The notes under the pieces were generated by a model that was not told where the DNA came from, searched no databases, and saw nothing but the letters and a program-made list of their open reading frames with translations. A DNA stretch of 64,000 bases from NCBI RefSeq assembly GCF_029227915.1, contig NC_079883.1, positions 8,742,001 to 8,806,000 of the forward strand, read 5' to 3'. This DNA is from Hydractinia symbiolongicarpus. Lineage: Eukaryota; Cnidaria; Hydrozoa; Anthoathecata; Hydractiniidae. Of the stretch, positions 50,903 to 64,000 are shown piece by piece. Position 1 is the first letter of the stretch. Each line of letters starts with the position of its first letter. Made by a program: the position numbers and the translations under genes.

Positions 50903-51227
50903 TTCATTTTCATTTGCTGTGATATATTTCTTGTTATAACAATTAAGGAACGTGGCGGTTGTTGAAAGTGTTTCCTATGACATTTTCCTACGACATTTTC
51001 AGGTGATAGTACGAGAAAAAAGAGCTTTCAAATGCATACAAACTCGATCTATTGCCGATCATCCAATAACCCTGACGGAATGGCAAATAAAATAAAATTC
51101 CGCCGCCTTCCGAGGACTTATATCGCAATCACGTTTCGTAACAGCCAAGCGAGGTTTTACCTTAGCGTTTAAGTCACCACCGACATTTGGCCGCGCAACT
51201 TTTCTAAGCTCATTCATTTTGACTTAA

Positions 51228-51394
51228 GGAGGGGGCGAGCGCGGACGCAGGCCCCCACTACCAGAAATTGTACGGTCGAGTTACTGACGTTTGCAGTAAT
51301 CGCAGAGGTCAGCCCAAGCGTAGTGCAATGCAAGAGCCTCACTCTGGAAGAAAACCCTCATTGATCAGTCTTTACTTCCCCGTCAGGTAAGTAT
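51228..51394 (-). ncRNA. U1 snRNA, unit 9
   Basis: 5' end at 51394; PSE candidate at 51443-51451. Confidence 0.95.
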
Positions 51395-51585
51395 GAGTTG
51401 GAACTGCACCGTAGCATGAGGGTACCCTTCAAAGTTTGTTAATGCTTGTGGCTTGAGTGTGTTATAAACTGCCGTGTCGCGGGGCATAGGCTGTATTCTC
51501 CCCCAGTGTACGCGTTTTGTTCCCGCCGTAGACTATGCAGAGTGCCGTCGGAAAGAGGACTGCTATTATTCTTTTATTGCTTATG

Positions 51586-51771
51586 TGGGCCGCCATCGGT
51601 AATAGTGCAACACCAAGGCAACCCGTGGTCACGGCGTGAATGAATCCACCTCCATGACCCAAGGCCAAAAATCAGATTAATATACTGACCATTCAGAGAA
51701 TGGCCTACCAGATATTAAACTGATAAGAACAGATACTACACTTGATCTTAGCCATTAGGCCGAGAAGCGAT
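51586..51771 (-). ncRNA. U2 snRNA, unit 9
   Basis: 5' end at 51771; PSE candidate at 51817-51825. Confidence 0.95.
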
Positions 51772-52093
51772 AAAGAACAAGCGTTGCCATGATAGGCATC
51801 GTCCACACACCGTAACTGCTTGTGGAGCATGTCACGTTACTGTAAAGCTTACAACTGTCACCGCGTACGGATGGACGGCGACATAGTAAAAATCACGGCT
51901 GTTGATTTAGCCGTAGGATGGAGAGCGACTGTAGCGAGTGGATGGTAACTTACATGAATGCTAACAAAGGCGACGATACTAAGTGCGTGATATTACTTTC
52001 CAATATGTCTGCGTACATTCCGTTTATCAACGCATTACGCCAGAACGTGCGCGCGCGTTACACAGTAGACCATGCAGCCGAAATGCGACAGTG

Positions 52094-52166
52094 CGACCCT
52101 GCCAGGAGTCGAACCTGGAATCCCCTGATTCGTAGTCAGATGCCTTATCCATTGGGCCACAGGGCC
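52094..52166 (-). tRNA. tRNA-Arg(ACG), unit 9
   Basis: Same sequence as the unit-2 copy. Confidence 0.97.
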
Positions 52167-52745
52167 ATGCTTATGACTTCGCCCCATCGTCATTTTGGCT
52201 TGCGCATTCGTTTTACTTACGACAGAATTCTTCGTGTTTGTAGCCATGAAAGAAAGGGACTTCTGTGAGTGAATTTTTTTACTGTGGTCTAATAAAAAAG
52301 TCGAAACGCAGTGCCCAATATATGAATTGCTCCTAATAGCCGGAAACAGGCCGTGTCGATGATGTAGGCCGACATACGCAACGCAAACCAAAGAACGCTT
52401 TATGAAAATCCTAACACGAGCGCGGAAGAAGCCCAAATTAACAGACTAGATGTAATGCTGAAGACCTCAAACTCCAGCAGCTTCTCTTGCAGACTATTGC
52501 GTCGTACTACAAATAAAAATTAACATGCTTTCGCATAGTCGCGGCACCCAAAACGGACATTATACGATGTACAGAAACACACATTTCTGTTTTCGCGCCA
52601 AATCAATTCCCGGGAGTGGTACTTTTACGTCCGCATACTTCGCACCGTCTTAAATTATATCTCATTTACACGGTAATGTTTAGTATACTTCTACTGTGAT
52701 AACAAGCATCGTTTATCGTTGGATTGTTGTAAGAAAACATTAAAA

Positions 52746-53297
52746 ATGAGTGAAGCAGCTTCTCCAAAGAAAATCGCACCCAAGAAGAAACCTGCTGCAA
52801 AGAAGACAGCTGATCACCCTAAATATGTGGACATGATCAAGGCTGCTATCGCTACCCTAAAGGAACGCGGTGGTTCATCTCGCCAAGCTATTACAAAATA
52901 TATTCATGCAAATTACAAAGTTGCTGAAAACTCAGATCATCATCTGAAAATGGCTCTTAAACGAGGAGTAACATCAGGCGATTTGATTCAAACTAAAGGC
53001 ACTGGTGCTTCTGGATCATTCAAGCTAGGTCAGGTAAAAAAAGAAAAACCTAAGAAAAAGGCCGCAGCAAAAAAGCCAACGGCAAAGAAGCCTACTGCAA
53101 AGAAAAGTACACCAAAAAAGAAGCCAGCAAAGAAGAGCACGCCAAAGAAAGCAGCAAAGAAGCCTGCCACAAAGAAAGCCTCGGCTAAGAAACCAGCAGC
53201 TAAGAAACCCACAAAGAAGCCTGTTGCTAAAAAACCTGCAGCAAAGAAGGTCAAAAAGACTCCCAAAAAGGCAGCAAAGAAGACCGCAAAAAAATAA
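52746..53297 (+). CDS. H1: Linker histone H1, unit 9
   Basis: Protein identical to the unit-2 gene; 3' stem-loop at 53330-53345. Confidence 0.96.
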   Translation: MSEAASPKKIAPKKKPAAKKTADHPKYVDMIKAAIATLKERGGSSRQAITKYIHANYKVAENSDHHLKMALKRGVTSGDLIQTKGTGASGSFKLGQVKKEKPKKKAAAKKPTAKKPTAKKSTPKKKPAKKSTPKKAAKKPATKKASAKKPAAKKPTKKPVAKKPAAKKVKKTPKKAAKKTAKK

Positions 53298-53658
53298 TTT
53301 GTGTGTATCTGGCTATTACATTAACAAACGGCTATTTTTATAGCCACACATTTACAAAAAAACATTATCTTGGTACAAAGTTAAACTTGTTTAAGTCACT
53401 TAAACAGTTAAAAAAGAGTAAATTTAAGATTAGATTCCCTAAGTTTAAGTATTTTCGTTTTTAAATTTCTTATTTTCTTGCTTTTACTTTTCTTGCCCTT
53501 CATATTTTTAACATTGTCAAACTTTATGTAGCATAAAATTTTTATGTAGCATAAAATTTAAACAGAAAGCAGGACAAAGTTTGATATAAAAAGCTAGCCG
53601 TAATATTTTTTATGGATGTGTGGCTATAAAAATAGCCGTTTTTTGTTTGGTAAGATGC

Positions 53659-54072
<414 letters not shown>

Positions 54073-54550
54073 TTAAGAAGTCGATGTAGTACGGATACAC
54101 AAGACGGTCTAAAATGCACTATCGCGCCAAAGTTTTATTTCTCATATTGATTGACAGCTAAGGTTCAAAACAAACCATTTGATTGGTGCTAAGAAAGTAA
54201 TTTCTGATTGGCTGCATAATGACATTACGCTCATTACTTTAACATTTTTATAAAATCTGTGTTTTTTGGCTACGGGAAAACGGCTGTATCTTCTGATACA
54301 CAAAAGCTTTTGACTTTTTTTTTTTTTAGTAAGTAGCAGAAGGTTTGGCGAATTCCAACGATGCCAAATTTATTGCCTTACTGAAACATTAAGACCACGA
54401 ATTTTTAAAAAAACTACAGTTTTACTTAAAAAAATGTACAAAATGTTCGGAACATTTTGTAATGACGCAACTCTATTGGTTAATTAGGGTGTTTCCACGA
54501 GCAGTAGGTAATTTTATGGCCTCTTTTTAAAGCTGTCTGAATTCTGTTAA

Positions 54551-54907
<357 letters not shown>

Positions 54908-55367
54908 GCGTTGTCATTGCTCAACAAAAACGGCTATTTTTATAGCCACAAATCTTTTAAAACATTACTTTGTGCACGCTTCCAAATTACACAATGTGTA
55001 AAGTCTTGTCACAGTTACATTTATTGCTATACGATACTATGTCATATATGACACAAAAAAAATTTAGAAATACTTTGTAGGGTTAATTTGCCTGGGAGTG
55101 TTTCCGTGAAAAGCTGGGTTAAGTTAAATGTAAGCAATAACATGGATCAATGTACTTGTCTTTTCTGCAAGTACAGCTAATAATACGTATGAAAAGTGAA
55201 GCTAATCCACACACACATGGGGAAGTATTTTAAATGTAGGCTAGTGTTCTTAAGCACATTATTTAGAAGTTTTATTAACTTCGGTTAACTTGTAGTGACG
55301 CCAAGTAAATGTTTTTTTAAAGATGTGTGGTCTTAAAAAAGACCGTTTGTGTTTGGTAGACGTTGGT

Positions 55368-55772
55368 TTACTTGCTGCTTGTGTATTTTGTGACGGCTTT
55401 TGTTCCTTCACTGACTGCGTGTTTTGCAAGTTCTCCAGGCAAGAGAAGACGTACTGCGGTTTGAATTTCACGAGAAGAGATGGTCGACTTTTTGTTTTGA
55501 AGAGCCAAACGCGAAGCTTCGGAAGCAATGCGCTCAAAGATGTCGTTGACAAATGAGTTCATGATGCTCATAGCTTTGCTTGAAACTCCGACATCTGGGT
55601 GAACTTGTTTCAAAACATTGTAGATGTAAATAGCATAACTTTCCTTTCTCTTTCTCTTGCGTTTCTTTTCACCAGTTCCACCAATCTTTCCTCCTTTTTT
55701 GCCGGCTCTTTTTTCACCTTTCTTGGCTACTTTAGGTGCCTGTTTTCCTCCTTTAGCTGCTGCGTCAGACAT
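55368..55772 (-). CDS. H2B: Histone H2B, unit 10
   Basis: Protein identical to the unit-2 gene; covarying 3' stem-loop at 55329-55344. Confidence 0.98.
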   Translation of the reverse strand: MSDAAAKGGKQAPKVAKKGEKRAGKKGGKIGGTGEKKRKRKRKESYAIYIYNVLKQVHPDVGVSSKAMSIMNSFVNDIFERIASEASRLALQNKKSTISSREIQTAVRLLLPGELAKHAVSEGTKAVTKYTSSK

Positions 55773-56056
55773 GGTTAAAAATTTTTGCTACTTAACTTGT
55801 AAATAAGCATTAAACTGCAAGTCAAAACTTTTTGTTTATAAGTAAAAAAATCGGATCGAATTCGATCCGAAAACGCCGATACGCAATTTAATTGGTTAAA
55901 AAAAAAATCTTTTGTTTAATACTTAATTATGATTGGTTAAAAAAACATGATTTCGATCCTATTTTTATGATGAAAAAACGAGTAAAGTTTATTTCGTTAA
56001 CACTTACGTTAAATATTCGTACGTTTTTGTATTAACTTACAAATCAAATCGCAGTT

Positions 56057-56437
56057 ATGTCTGGACGTGGAAAAGGTGGAAAAGCTAAGGCTAAAGCCAA
56101 GACAAGATCCTCAAGAGCTGGACTTCAATTTCCAGTCGGTAGAGTGCATAGATTCCTTCGTAGAGGGCACTATGCTAACCGAATTGGATCTGGAGCACCA
56201 GTTTACTTAGCAGCCGTCTTGGAATATTTATCTGCTGAGATATTGGAGTTGGCTGGTAACGCAGCAAGAGACAACAAAAAAGCTAGGATTATTCCAAGAC
56301 ATTTACAATTGGCTGTTCGTAATGATGAAGAATTAAACAAACTTTTGAGCGGTGTAACCATTGCAGCTGGTGGTGTTTTGCCAAACATTCAAGCTGTCTT
56401 ACTCCCAAAGAAGAACGACAAAGGACAGAAGAAGTAA
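56057..56437 (+). CDS. H2A: Histone H2A, unit 10
   Basis: Protein identical to the unit-2 gene; 3' stem-loop at 56460-56475. Confidence 0.98.
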   Translation: MSGRGKGGKAKAKAKTRSSRAGLQFPVGRVHRFLRRGHYANRIGSGAPVYLAAVLEYLSAEILELAGNAARDNKKARIIPRHLQLAVRNDEELNKLLSGVTIAAGGVLPNIQAVLLPKKNDKGQKK

Positions 56438-56634
56438 ACCGCTACACTCAGAAAACAACGGCTATTTTTATAGCCACACATCTTTAAAAAAACATTGTTT
56501 TTTTCACAAAACTATAACCTTAAAGTCTAATAGATAATCCATGCATACGCCTTGTCCTAAGTAACTCAAAGAAATTAAATAAAAAAATTTGATCACAACG
56601 TCAAAATAAATTGCACGTATTTGCACCTACTAAT

Positions 56635-56754
56635 GTCTACGGCCATACCACGATGAACACACCCGTTCTCGTCTGATCACGGAAGTTAAGCATCGTCGGG
56701 CCGGGATAGTACTTGGATGGGGGACCGCCTGGGAACTCCCGGTGTCGTAGGCTT
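56635..56754 (+). rRNA. 5S ribosomal RNA, unit 10
   Basis: Same sequence as the unit-2 copy; base 89 is the usual G. Confidence 0.97.
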
Positions 56755-57079
56755 TTCATTTTCATTTGCTGTGATATATTTCTTGTTATAACAATTAAGG
56801 AACGTGGCGGTTGTTGAAAGTGTTTCCTATGACATTTTCCTACGACATTTTCAGGTGATAGTACGAGAAAAAAGAGCTTTCAAATGCATACAAACTCGAT
56901 CTATTGCCGATCATCCAATAACCCTGACGGAATGGCAAATAAAATAAAATTCCGCCGCCTTCCGAGGACTTATATCGCAATCACGTTTCGTAACAGCCAA
57001 GCGAGGTTTTACCTTAGCGTTTAAGTCACCACCGACATTTGGCCGCGCAACTTTTCTAAGCTCATTCATTTTGACTTAA

Positions 57080-57246
57080 GGAGGGGGCGAGCGCGGACGC
57101 AGGCCCCCACTACCAGAAATTGTACGGTCGAGTTACTGACGTTTGCAGTAATCGCAGAGGTCAGCCCAAGCGTAGTGCAATGCAAGAGCCTCACTCTGGA
57201 AGAAAACCCTCATTGATCAGTCTTTACTTCCCCGTCAGGTAAGTAT
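57080..57246 (-). ncRNA. U1 snRNA, unit 10
   Basis: 5' end at 57246; PSE candidate at 57295-57303. Confidence 0.95.
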
Positions 57247-57437
57247 GAGTTGGAACTGCACCGTAGCATGAGGGTACCCTTCAAAGTTTGTTAATGCTTG
57301 TGGCTTGAGTGTGTTATAAACTGCCGTGTCGCGGGGCATAGGCTGTATTCTCCCCCAGTGTACGCGTTTTGTTCCCGCCGTAGACTATGCAGAGTGCCGT
57401 CGGAAAGAGGACTGCTATTATTCTTTTATTGCTTATG

Positions 57438-57623
57438 TGGGCCGCCATCGGTAATAGTGCAACACCAAGGCAACCCGTGGTCACGGCGTGAATGAATCCA
57501 CCTCCATGACCCAAGGCCAAAAATCAGATTAATATACTGACCATTCAGAGAATGGCCTACCAGATATTAAACTGATAAGAACAGATACTACACTTGATCT
57601 TAGCCATTAGGCCGAGAAGCGAT
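57438..57623 (-). ncRNA. U2 snRNA, unit 10
   Basis: 5' end at 57623; PSE candidate at 57669-57677. Confidence 0.95.
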
Positions 57624-57945
57624 AAAGAACAAGCGTTGCCATGATAGGCATCGTCCACACACCGTAACTGCTTGTGGAGCATGTCACGTTACTGTAAAGC
57701 TTACAACTGTCACCGCGTACGGATGGACGGCGACATAGTAAAAATCACGGCTGTTGATTTAGCCGTAGGATGGAGAGCGACTGTAGCGAGTGGATGGTAA
57801 CTTACATGAATGCTAACAAAGGCGACGATACTAAGTGCGTGATATTACTTTCCAATATGTCTGCGTACATTCCGTTTATCAACGCATTACGCCAGAACGT
57901 GCGCGCGCGTTACACAGTAGACCATGCAGCCGAAATGCGACAGTG

Positions 57946-58018
57946 CGACCCTGCCAGGAGTCGAACCTGGAATCCCCTGATTCGTAGTCAGATGCCTTAT
58001 CCATTGGGCCACAGGGCC
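57946..58018 (-). tRNA. tRNA-Arg(ACG), unit 10
   Basis: Same sequence as the unit-2 copy. Confidence 0.97.
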
Positions 58019-58597
58019 ATGCTTATGACTTCGCCCCATCGTCATTTTGGCTTGCGCATTCGTTTTACTTACGACAGAATTCTTCGTGTTTGTAGCCATG
58101 AAAGAAAGGGACTTCTGTGAGTGAATTTTTTTACTGTGGTCTAATAAAAAAGTCGAAACGCAGTGCCCAATATATGAATTGCTCCTAATAGCCGGAAACA
58201 GGCCGTGTCGATGATGTAGGCCGACATACGCAACGCAAACCAAAGAACGCTTTATGAAAATCCTAACACGAGCGCGGAAGAAGCCCAAATTAACAGACTA
58301 GATGTAATGCTGAAGACCTCAAACTCCAGCAGCTTCTCTTGCAGACTATTGCGTCGTACTACAAATAAAAATTAACATGCTTTCGCATAGTCGCGGCACC
58401 CAAAACGGACATTATACGATGTACAGAAACACACATTTCTGTTTTCGCGCCAAATCAATTCCCGGGAGTGGTACTTTTACGTCCGCATACTTCGCACCGT
58501 CTTAAATTATATCTCATTTACACGGTAATGTTTAGTATACTTCTACTGTGATAACAAGCATCGTTTATCGTTGGATTGTTGTAAGAAAACATTAAAA

Positions 58598-59149
58598 ATG
58601 AGTGAAGCAGCTTCTCCAAAGAAAATCGCACCCAAGAAGAAACCTGCTGCAAAGAAGACAGCTGATCACCCTAAATATGTGGACATGATCAAGGCTGCTA
58701 TCGCTACCCTAAAGGAACGCGGTGGTTCATCTCGCCAAGCTATTACAAAATATATTCATGCAAATTACAAAGTTGCTGAAAACTCAGATCATCATCTGAA
58801 AATGGCTCTTAAACGAGGAGTAACATCAGGCGATTTGATTCAAACTAAAGGCACTGGTGCTTCTGGATCATTCAAGCTAGGTCAGGTAAAAAAAGAAAAA
58901 CCTAAGAAAAAGGCCGCAGCAAAAAAGCCAACGGCAAAGAAGCCTACTGCAAAGAAAAGTACACCAAAAAAGAAGCCAGCAAAGAAGAGCACGCCAAAGA
59001 AAGCAGCAAAGAAGCCTGCCACAAAGAAAGCCTCGGCTAAGAAACCAGCAGCTAAGAAACCCACAAAGAAGCCTGTTGCTAAAAAACCTGCAGCAAAGAA
59101 GGTCAAAAAGACTCCCAAAAAGGCAGCAAAGAAGACCGCAAAAAAATAA
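58598..59149 (+). CDS. H1: Linker histone H1, unit 10
   Basis: Protein identical to the unit-2 gene; 3' stem-loop at 59182-59197. Confidence 0.96.
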   Translation: MSEAASPKKIAPKKKPAAKKTADHPKYVDMIKAAIATLKERGGSSRQAITKYIHANYKVAENSDHHLKMALKRGVTSGDLIQTKGTGASGSFKLGQVKKEKPKKKAAAKKPTAKKPTAKKSTPKKKPAKKSTPKKAAKKPATKKASAKKPAAKKPTKKPVAKKPAAKKVKKTPKKAAKKTAKK

Positions 59150-59510
59150 TTTGTGTGTATCTGGCTATTACATTAACAAACGGCTATTTTTATAGCCACA
59201 CATTTACAAAAAAACATTATCTTGGTACAAAGTTAAACTTGTTTAAGTCACTTAAACAGTTAAAAAAGAGTAAATTTAAGATTAGATTCCCTAAGTTTAA
59301 GTATTTTCGTTTTTAAATTTCTTATTTTCTTGCTTTTACTTTTCTTGCCCTTCATATTTTTAACATTGTCAAACTTTATGTAGCATAAAATTTTTATGTA
59401 GCATAAAATTTAAACAGAAAGCAGGACAAAGTTTGATATAAAAAGCTAGCCGTAATATTTTTTATGGATGTGTGGCTATAAAAATAGCCGTTTTTTGTTT
59501 GGTAAGATGC

Positions 59511-59924
<414 letters not shown>

Positions 59925-60402
59925 TTAAGAAGTCGATGTAGTACGGATACACAAGACGGTCTAAAATGCACTATCGCGCCAAAGTTTTATTTCTCATATT
60001 GATTGACAGCTAAGGTTCAAAACAAACCATTTGATTGGTGCTAAGAAAGTAATTTCTGATTGGCTGCATAATGACATTACGCTCATTACTTTAACATTTT
60101 TATAAAATCTGTGTTTTTTGGCTACGGGAAAACGGCTGTATCTTCTGATACACAAAAGCTTTTGACTTTTTTTTTTTTTAGTAAGTAGCAGAAGGTTTGG
60201 CGAATTCCAACGATGCCAAATTTATTGCCTTACTGAAACATTAAGACCACGAATTTTTAAAAAAACTACAGTTTTACTTAAAAAAATGTACAAAATGTTC
60301 GGAACATTTTGTAATGACGCAACTCTATTGGTTAATTAGGGTGTTTCCACGAGCAGTAGGTAATTTTATGGCCTCTTTTTAAAGCTGTCTGAATTCTGTT
60401 AA

Positions 60403-60759
<357 letters not shown>

Positions 60760-61219
60760 GCGTTGTCATTGCTCAACAAAAACGGCTATTTTTATAGCCA
60801 CAAATCTTTTAAAACATTACTTTGTGCACGCTTCCAAATTACACAATGTGTAAAGTCTTGTCACAGTTACATTTATTGCTATACGATACTATGTCATATA
60901 TGACACAAAAAAAATTTAGAAATACTTTGTAGGGTTAATTTGCCTGGGAGTGTTTCCGTGAAAAGCTGGGTTAAGTTAAATGTAAGCAATAACATGGATC
61001 AATGTACTTGTCTTTTCTGCAAGTACAGCTAATAATACGTATGAAAAGTGAAGCTAATCCACACACACATGGGGAAGTATTTTAAATGTAGGCTAGTGTT
61101 CTTAAGCACATTATTTAGAAGTTTTATTAACTTCGGTTAACTTGTAGTGACGCCAAGTAAATGTTTTTTTAAAGATGTGTGGTCTTAAAAAAGACCGTTT
61201 GTGTTTGGTAGACGTTGGT

Positions 61220-61624
61220 TTACTTGCTGCTTGTGTATTTTGTGACGGCTTTTGTTCCTTCACTGACTGCGTGTTTTGCAAGTTCTCCAGGCAAGAGAAG
61301 ACGTACTGCGGTTTGAATTTCACGAGAAGAGATGGTCGACTTTTTGTTTTGAAGAGCCAAACGCGAAGCTTCGGAAGCAATGCGCTCAAAGATGTCGTTG
61401 ACAAATGAGTTCATGATGCTCATAGCTTTGCTTGAAACTCCGACATCTGGGTGAACTTGTTTCAAAACATTGTAGATGTAAATAGCATAACTTTCCTTTC
61501 TCTTTCTCTTGCGTTTCTTTTCACCAGTTCCACCAATCTTTCCTCCTTTTTTGCCGGCTCTTTTTTCACCTTTCTTGGCTACTTTAGGTGCCTGTTTTCC
61601 TCCTTTAGCTGCTGCGTCAGACAT
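61220..61624 (-). CDS. H2B: Histone H2B, unit 11
   Basis: Protein identical to the unit-2 gene; covarying 3' stem-loop at 61181-61196. Confidence 0.98.
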   Translation of the reverse strand: MSDAAAKGGKQAPKVAKKGEKRAGKKGGKIGGTGEKKRKRKRKESYAIYIYNVLKQVHPDVGVSSKAMSIMNSFVNDIFERIASEASRLALQNKKSTISSREIQTAVRLLLPGELAKHAVSEGTKAVTKYTSSK

Positions 61625-61908
61625 GGTTAAAAATTTTTGCTACTTAACTTGTAAATAAGCATTAAACTGCAAGTCAAAACTTTTTGTTTATAAGTAAAAA
61701 AATCGGATCGAATTCGATCCGAAAACGCCGATACGCAATTTAATTGGTTAAAAAAAAAATCTTTTGTTTAATACTTAATTATGATTGGTTAAAAAAACAT
61801 GATTTCGATCCTATTTTTATGATGAAAAAACGAGTAAAGTTTATTTCGTTAACACTTACGTTAAATATTCGTACGTTTTTGTATTAACTTACAAATCAAA
61901 TCGCAGTT

Positions 61909-62289
61909 ATGTCTGGACGTGGAAAAGGTGGAAAAGCTAAGGCTAAAGCCAAGACAAGATCCTCAAGAGCTGGACTTCAATTTCCAGTCGGTAGAGTGCA
62001 TAGATTCCTTCGTAGAGGGCACTATGCTAACCGAATTGGATCTGGAGCACCAGTTTACTTAGCAGCCGTCTTGGAATATTTATCTGCTGAGATATTGGAG
62101 TTGGCTGGTAACGCAGCAAGAGACAACAAAAAAGCTAGGATTATTCCAAGACATTTACAATTGGCTGTTCGTAATGATGAAGAATTAAACAAACTTTTGA
62201 GCGGTGTAACCATTGCAGCTGGTGGTGTTTTGCCAAACATTCAAGCTGTCTTACTCCCAAAGAAGAACGACAAAGGACAGAAGAAGTAA
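61909..62289 (+). CDS. H2A: Histone H2A, unit 11
   Basis: Protein identical to the unit-2 gene; 3' stem-loop at 62312-62327. Confidence 0.98.
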   Translation: MSGRGKGGKAKAKAKTRSSRAGLQFPVGRVHRFLRRGHYANRIGSGAPVYLAAVLEYLSAEILELAGNAARDNKKARIIPRHLQLAVRNDEELNKLLSGVTIAAGGVLPNIQAVLLPKKNDKGQKK

Positions 62290-62486
62290 ACCGCTACACT
62301 CAGAAAACAACGGCTATTTTTATAGCCACACATCTTTAAAAAAACATTGTTTTTTTCACAAAACTATAACCTTAAAGTCTAATAGATAATCCATGCATAC
62401 GCCTTGTCCTAAGTAACTCAAAGAAATTAAATAAAAAAATTTGATCACAACGTCAAAATAAATTGCACGTATTTGCACCTACTAAT

Positions 62487-62606
62487 GTCTACGGCCATAC
62501 CACGATGAACACACCCGTTCTCGTCTGATCACGGAAGTTAAGCATCGTCGGGCCGGGATAGTACTTGGATGGGGGACCGCCTGGGAACTCCCGGTGTCGT
62601 AGGCTT
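62487..62606 (+). rRNA. 5S ribosomal RNA, unit 11
   Basis: Same sequence as the unit-2 copy. Confidence 0.97.
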
Positions 62607-62931
62607 TTCATTTTCATTTGCTGTGATATATTTCTTGTTATAACAATTAAGGAACGTGGCGGTTGTTGAAAGTGTTTCCTATGACATTTTCCTACGACAT
62701 TTTCAGGTGATAGTACGAGAAAAAAGAGCTTTCAAATGCATACAAACTCGATCTATTGCCGATCATCCAATAACCCTGACGGAATGGCAAATAAAATAAA
62801 ATTCCGCCGCCTTCCGAGGACTTATATCGCAATCACGTTTCGTAACAGCCAAGCGAGGTTTTACCTTAGCGTTTAAGTCACCACCGACATTTGGCCGCGC
62901 AACTTTTCTAAGCTCATTCATTTTGACTTAA

Positions 62932-63098
62932 GGAGGGGGCGAGCGCGGACGCAGGCCCCCACTACCAGAAATTGTACGGTCGAGTTACTGACGTTTGCAG
63001 TAATCGCAGAGGTCAGCCCAAGCGTAGTGCAATGCAAGAGCCTCACTCTGGAAGAAAACCCTCATTGATCAGTCTTTACTTCCCCGTCAGGTAAGTAT
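62932..63098 (-). ncRNA. U1 snRNA, unit 11
   Basis: 5' end at 63098; PSE candidate at 63147-63155. Confidence 0.95.
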
Positions 63099-63289
63099 GA
63101 GTTGGAACTGCACCGTAGCATGAGGGTACCCTTCAAAGTTTGTTAATGCTTGTGGCTTGAGTGTGTTATAAACTGCCGTGTCGCGGGGCATAGGCTGTAT
63201 TCTCCCCCAGTGTACGCGTTTTGTTCCCGCCGTAGACTATGCAGAGTGCCGTCGGAAAGAGGACTGCTATTATTCTTTTATTGCTTATG

Positions 63290-63475
63290 TGGGCCGCCAT
63301 CGGTAATAGTGCAACACCAAGGCAACCCGTGGTCACGGCGTGAATGAATCCACCTCCATGACCCAAGGCCAAAAATCAGATTAATATACTGACCATTCAG
63401 AGAATGGCCTACCAGATATTAAACTGATAAGAACAGATACTACACTTGATCTTAGCCATTAGGCCGAGAAGCGAT
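63290..63475 (-). ncRNA. U2 snRNA, unit 11
   Basis: 5' end at 63475; PSE candidate at 63521-63529. Confidence 0.95.
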
Positions 63476-63797
63476 AAAGAACAAGCGTTGCCATGATAGG
63501 CATCGTCCACACACCGTAACTGCTTGTGGAGCATGTCACGTTACTGTAAAGCTTACAACTGTCACCGCGTACGGATGGACGGCGACATAGTAAAAATCAC
63601 GGCTGTTGATTTAGCCGTAGGATGGAGAGCGACTGTAGCGAGTGGATGGTAACTTACATGAATGCTAACAAAGGCGACGATACTAAGTGCGTGATATTAC
63701 TTTCCAATATGTCTGCGTACATTCCGTTTATCAACGCATTACGCCAGAACGTGCGCGCGCGTTACACAGTAGACCATGCAGCCGAAATGCGACAGTG

Positions 63798-63870
63798 CGA
63801 CCCTGCCAGGAGTCGAACCTGGAATCCCCTGATTCGTAGTCAGATGCCTTATCCATTGGGCCACAGGGCC
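63798..63870 (-). tRNA. tRNA-Arg(ACG), unit 11
   Basis: Last gene in the window. The H1 gene of this unit would start about 450 bp beyond the right edge. Confidence 0.97.
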
Positions 63871-64000
63871 ATGCTTATGACTTCGCCCCATCGTCATTTT
63901 GGCTTGCGCATTCGTTTTACTTACGACAGAATTCTTCGTGTTTGTAGCCATGAAAGAAAGGGACTTCTGTGAGTGAATTTTTTTACTGTGGTCTAATAAA

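Overview
The window is a tandem array of one composite gene repeat from an animal nuclear genome. Eleven head-to-tail copies of a unit of 5,852 bp are present: unit 1 is cut by the left edge, units 2-10 are whole, and unit 11 is cut by the right edge. Taking the H3 stop codon as the boundary, the units run 1-6836, 6837-12688, 12689-18540, 18541-24392, 24393-30244, 30245-36096, 36097-41951, 41952-47806, 47807-53658, 53659-59510 and 59511-64000. Metazoan replication-dependent histones, the AT-rich spacers, and an H2B tail (KKGEKRAGK) and H1 globular domain that resemble cnidarian proteins from memory suggest a cnidarian. This is an inference and the class cannot be fixed from the sequence.

Each unit carries, in order: H3 (-), H4 (+), H2B (-), H2A (+), 5S rRNA (+), U1 snRNA (-), U2 snRNA (-), tRNA-Arg(ACG) (-) and linker histone H1 (+). 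H3/H4 and H2B/H2A are divergent pairs sharing promoter spacers. H4/H2B and H1/H3 are convergent. All five histone genes are intronless and end in the replication-dependent histone 3' stem-loop (GGCTAT-TTTT-ATAGCC; in H2B the covarying GGTCTT-TTTT-AAGACC). U1 and U2 share a 9-bp promoter element about 50 bp upstream of each start, a good proximal-sequence-element candidate. The repeat therefore combines all five nucleosomal proteins with the two snRNAs that recognise the 5' splice site and branch point, a ribosomal RNA and a tRNA. All of these products are made in bulk and none needs a poly(A) tail.

Copies are nearly identical, which fits concerted evolution. I found only five isolated differences outside two disturbed places. 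The first is at 3698-5257, where 500 Ns are flanked by two identical 530-bp blocks; collapsing them restores the exact 5,852-bp period, so the gap and the second U2 gene are almost certainly an assembly artefact. The second is 41030-42971, where about 22 small differences (20 of them indels) break H1 of unit 7 and H3 and H4 of unit 8. Sharp edges and equal damage to coding and spacer DNA point to unpolished sequence rather than real pseudogenes.

Genes are described in full for unit 2, the first complete unit; entries for other copies give position, 3' stem-loop and differences only. Regulatory sites are listed for unit 2 and recur every 5,852 bp.
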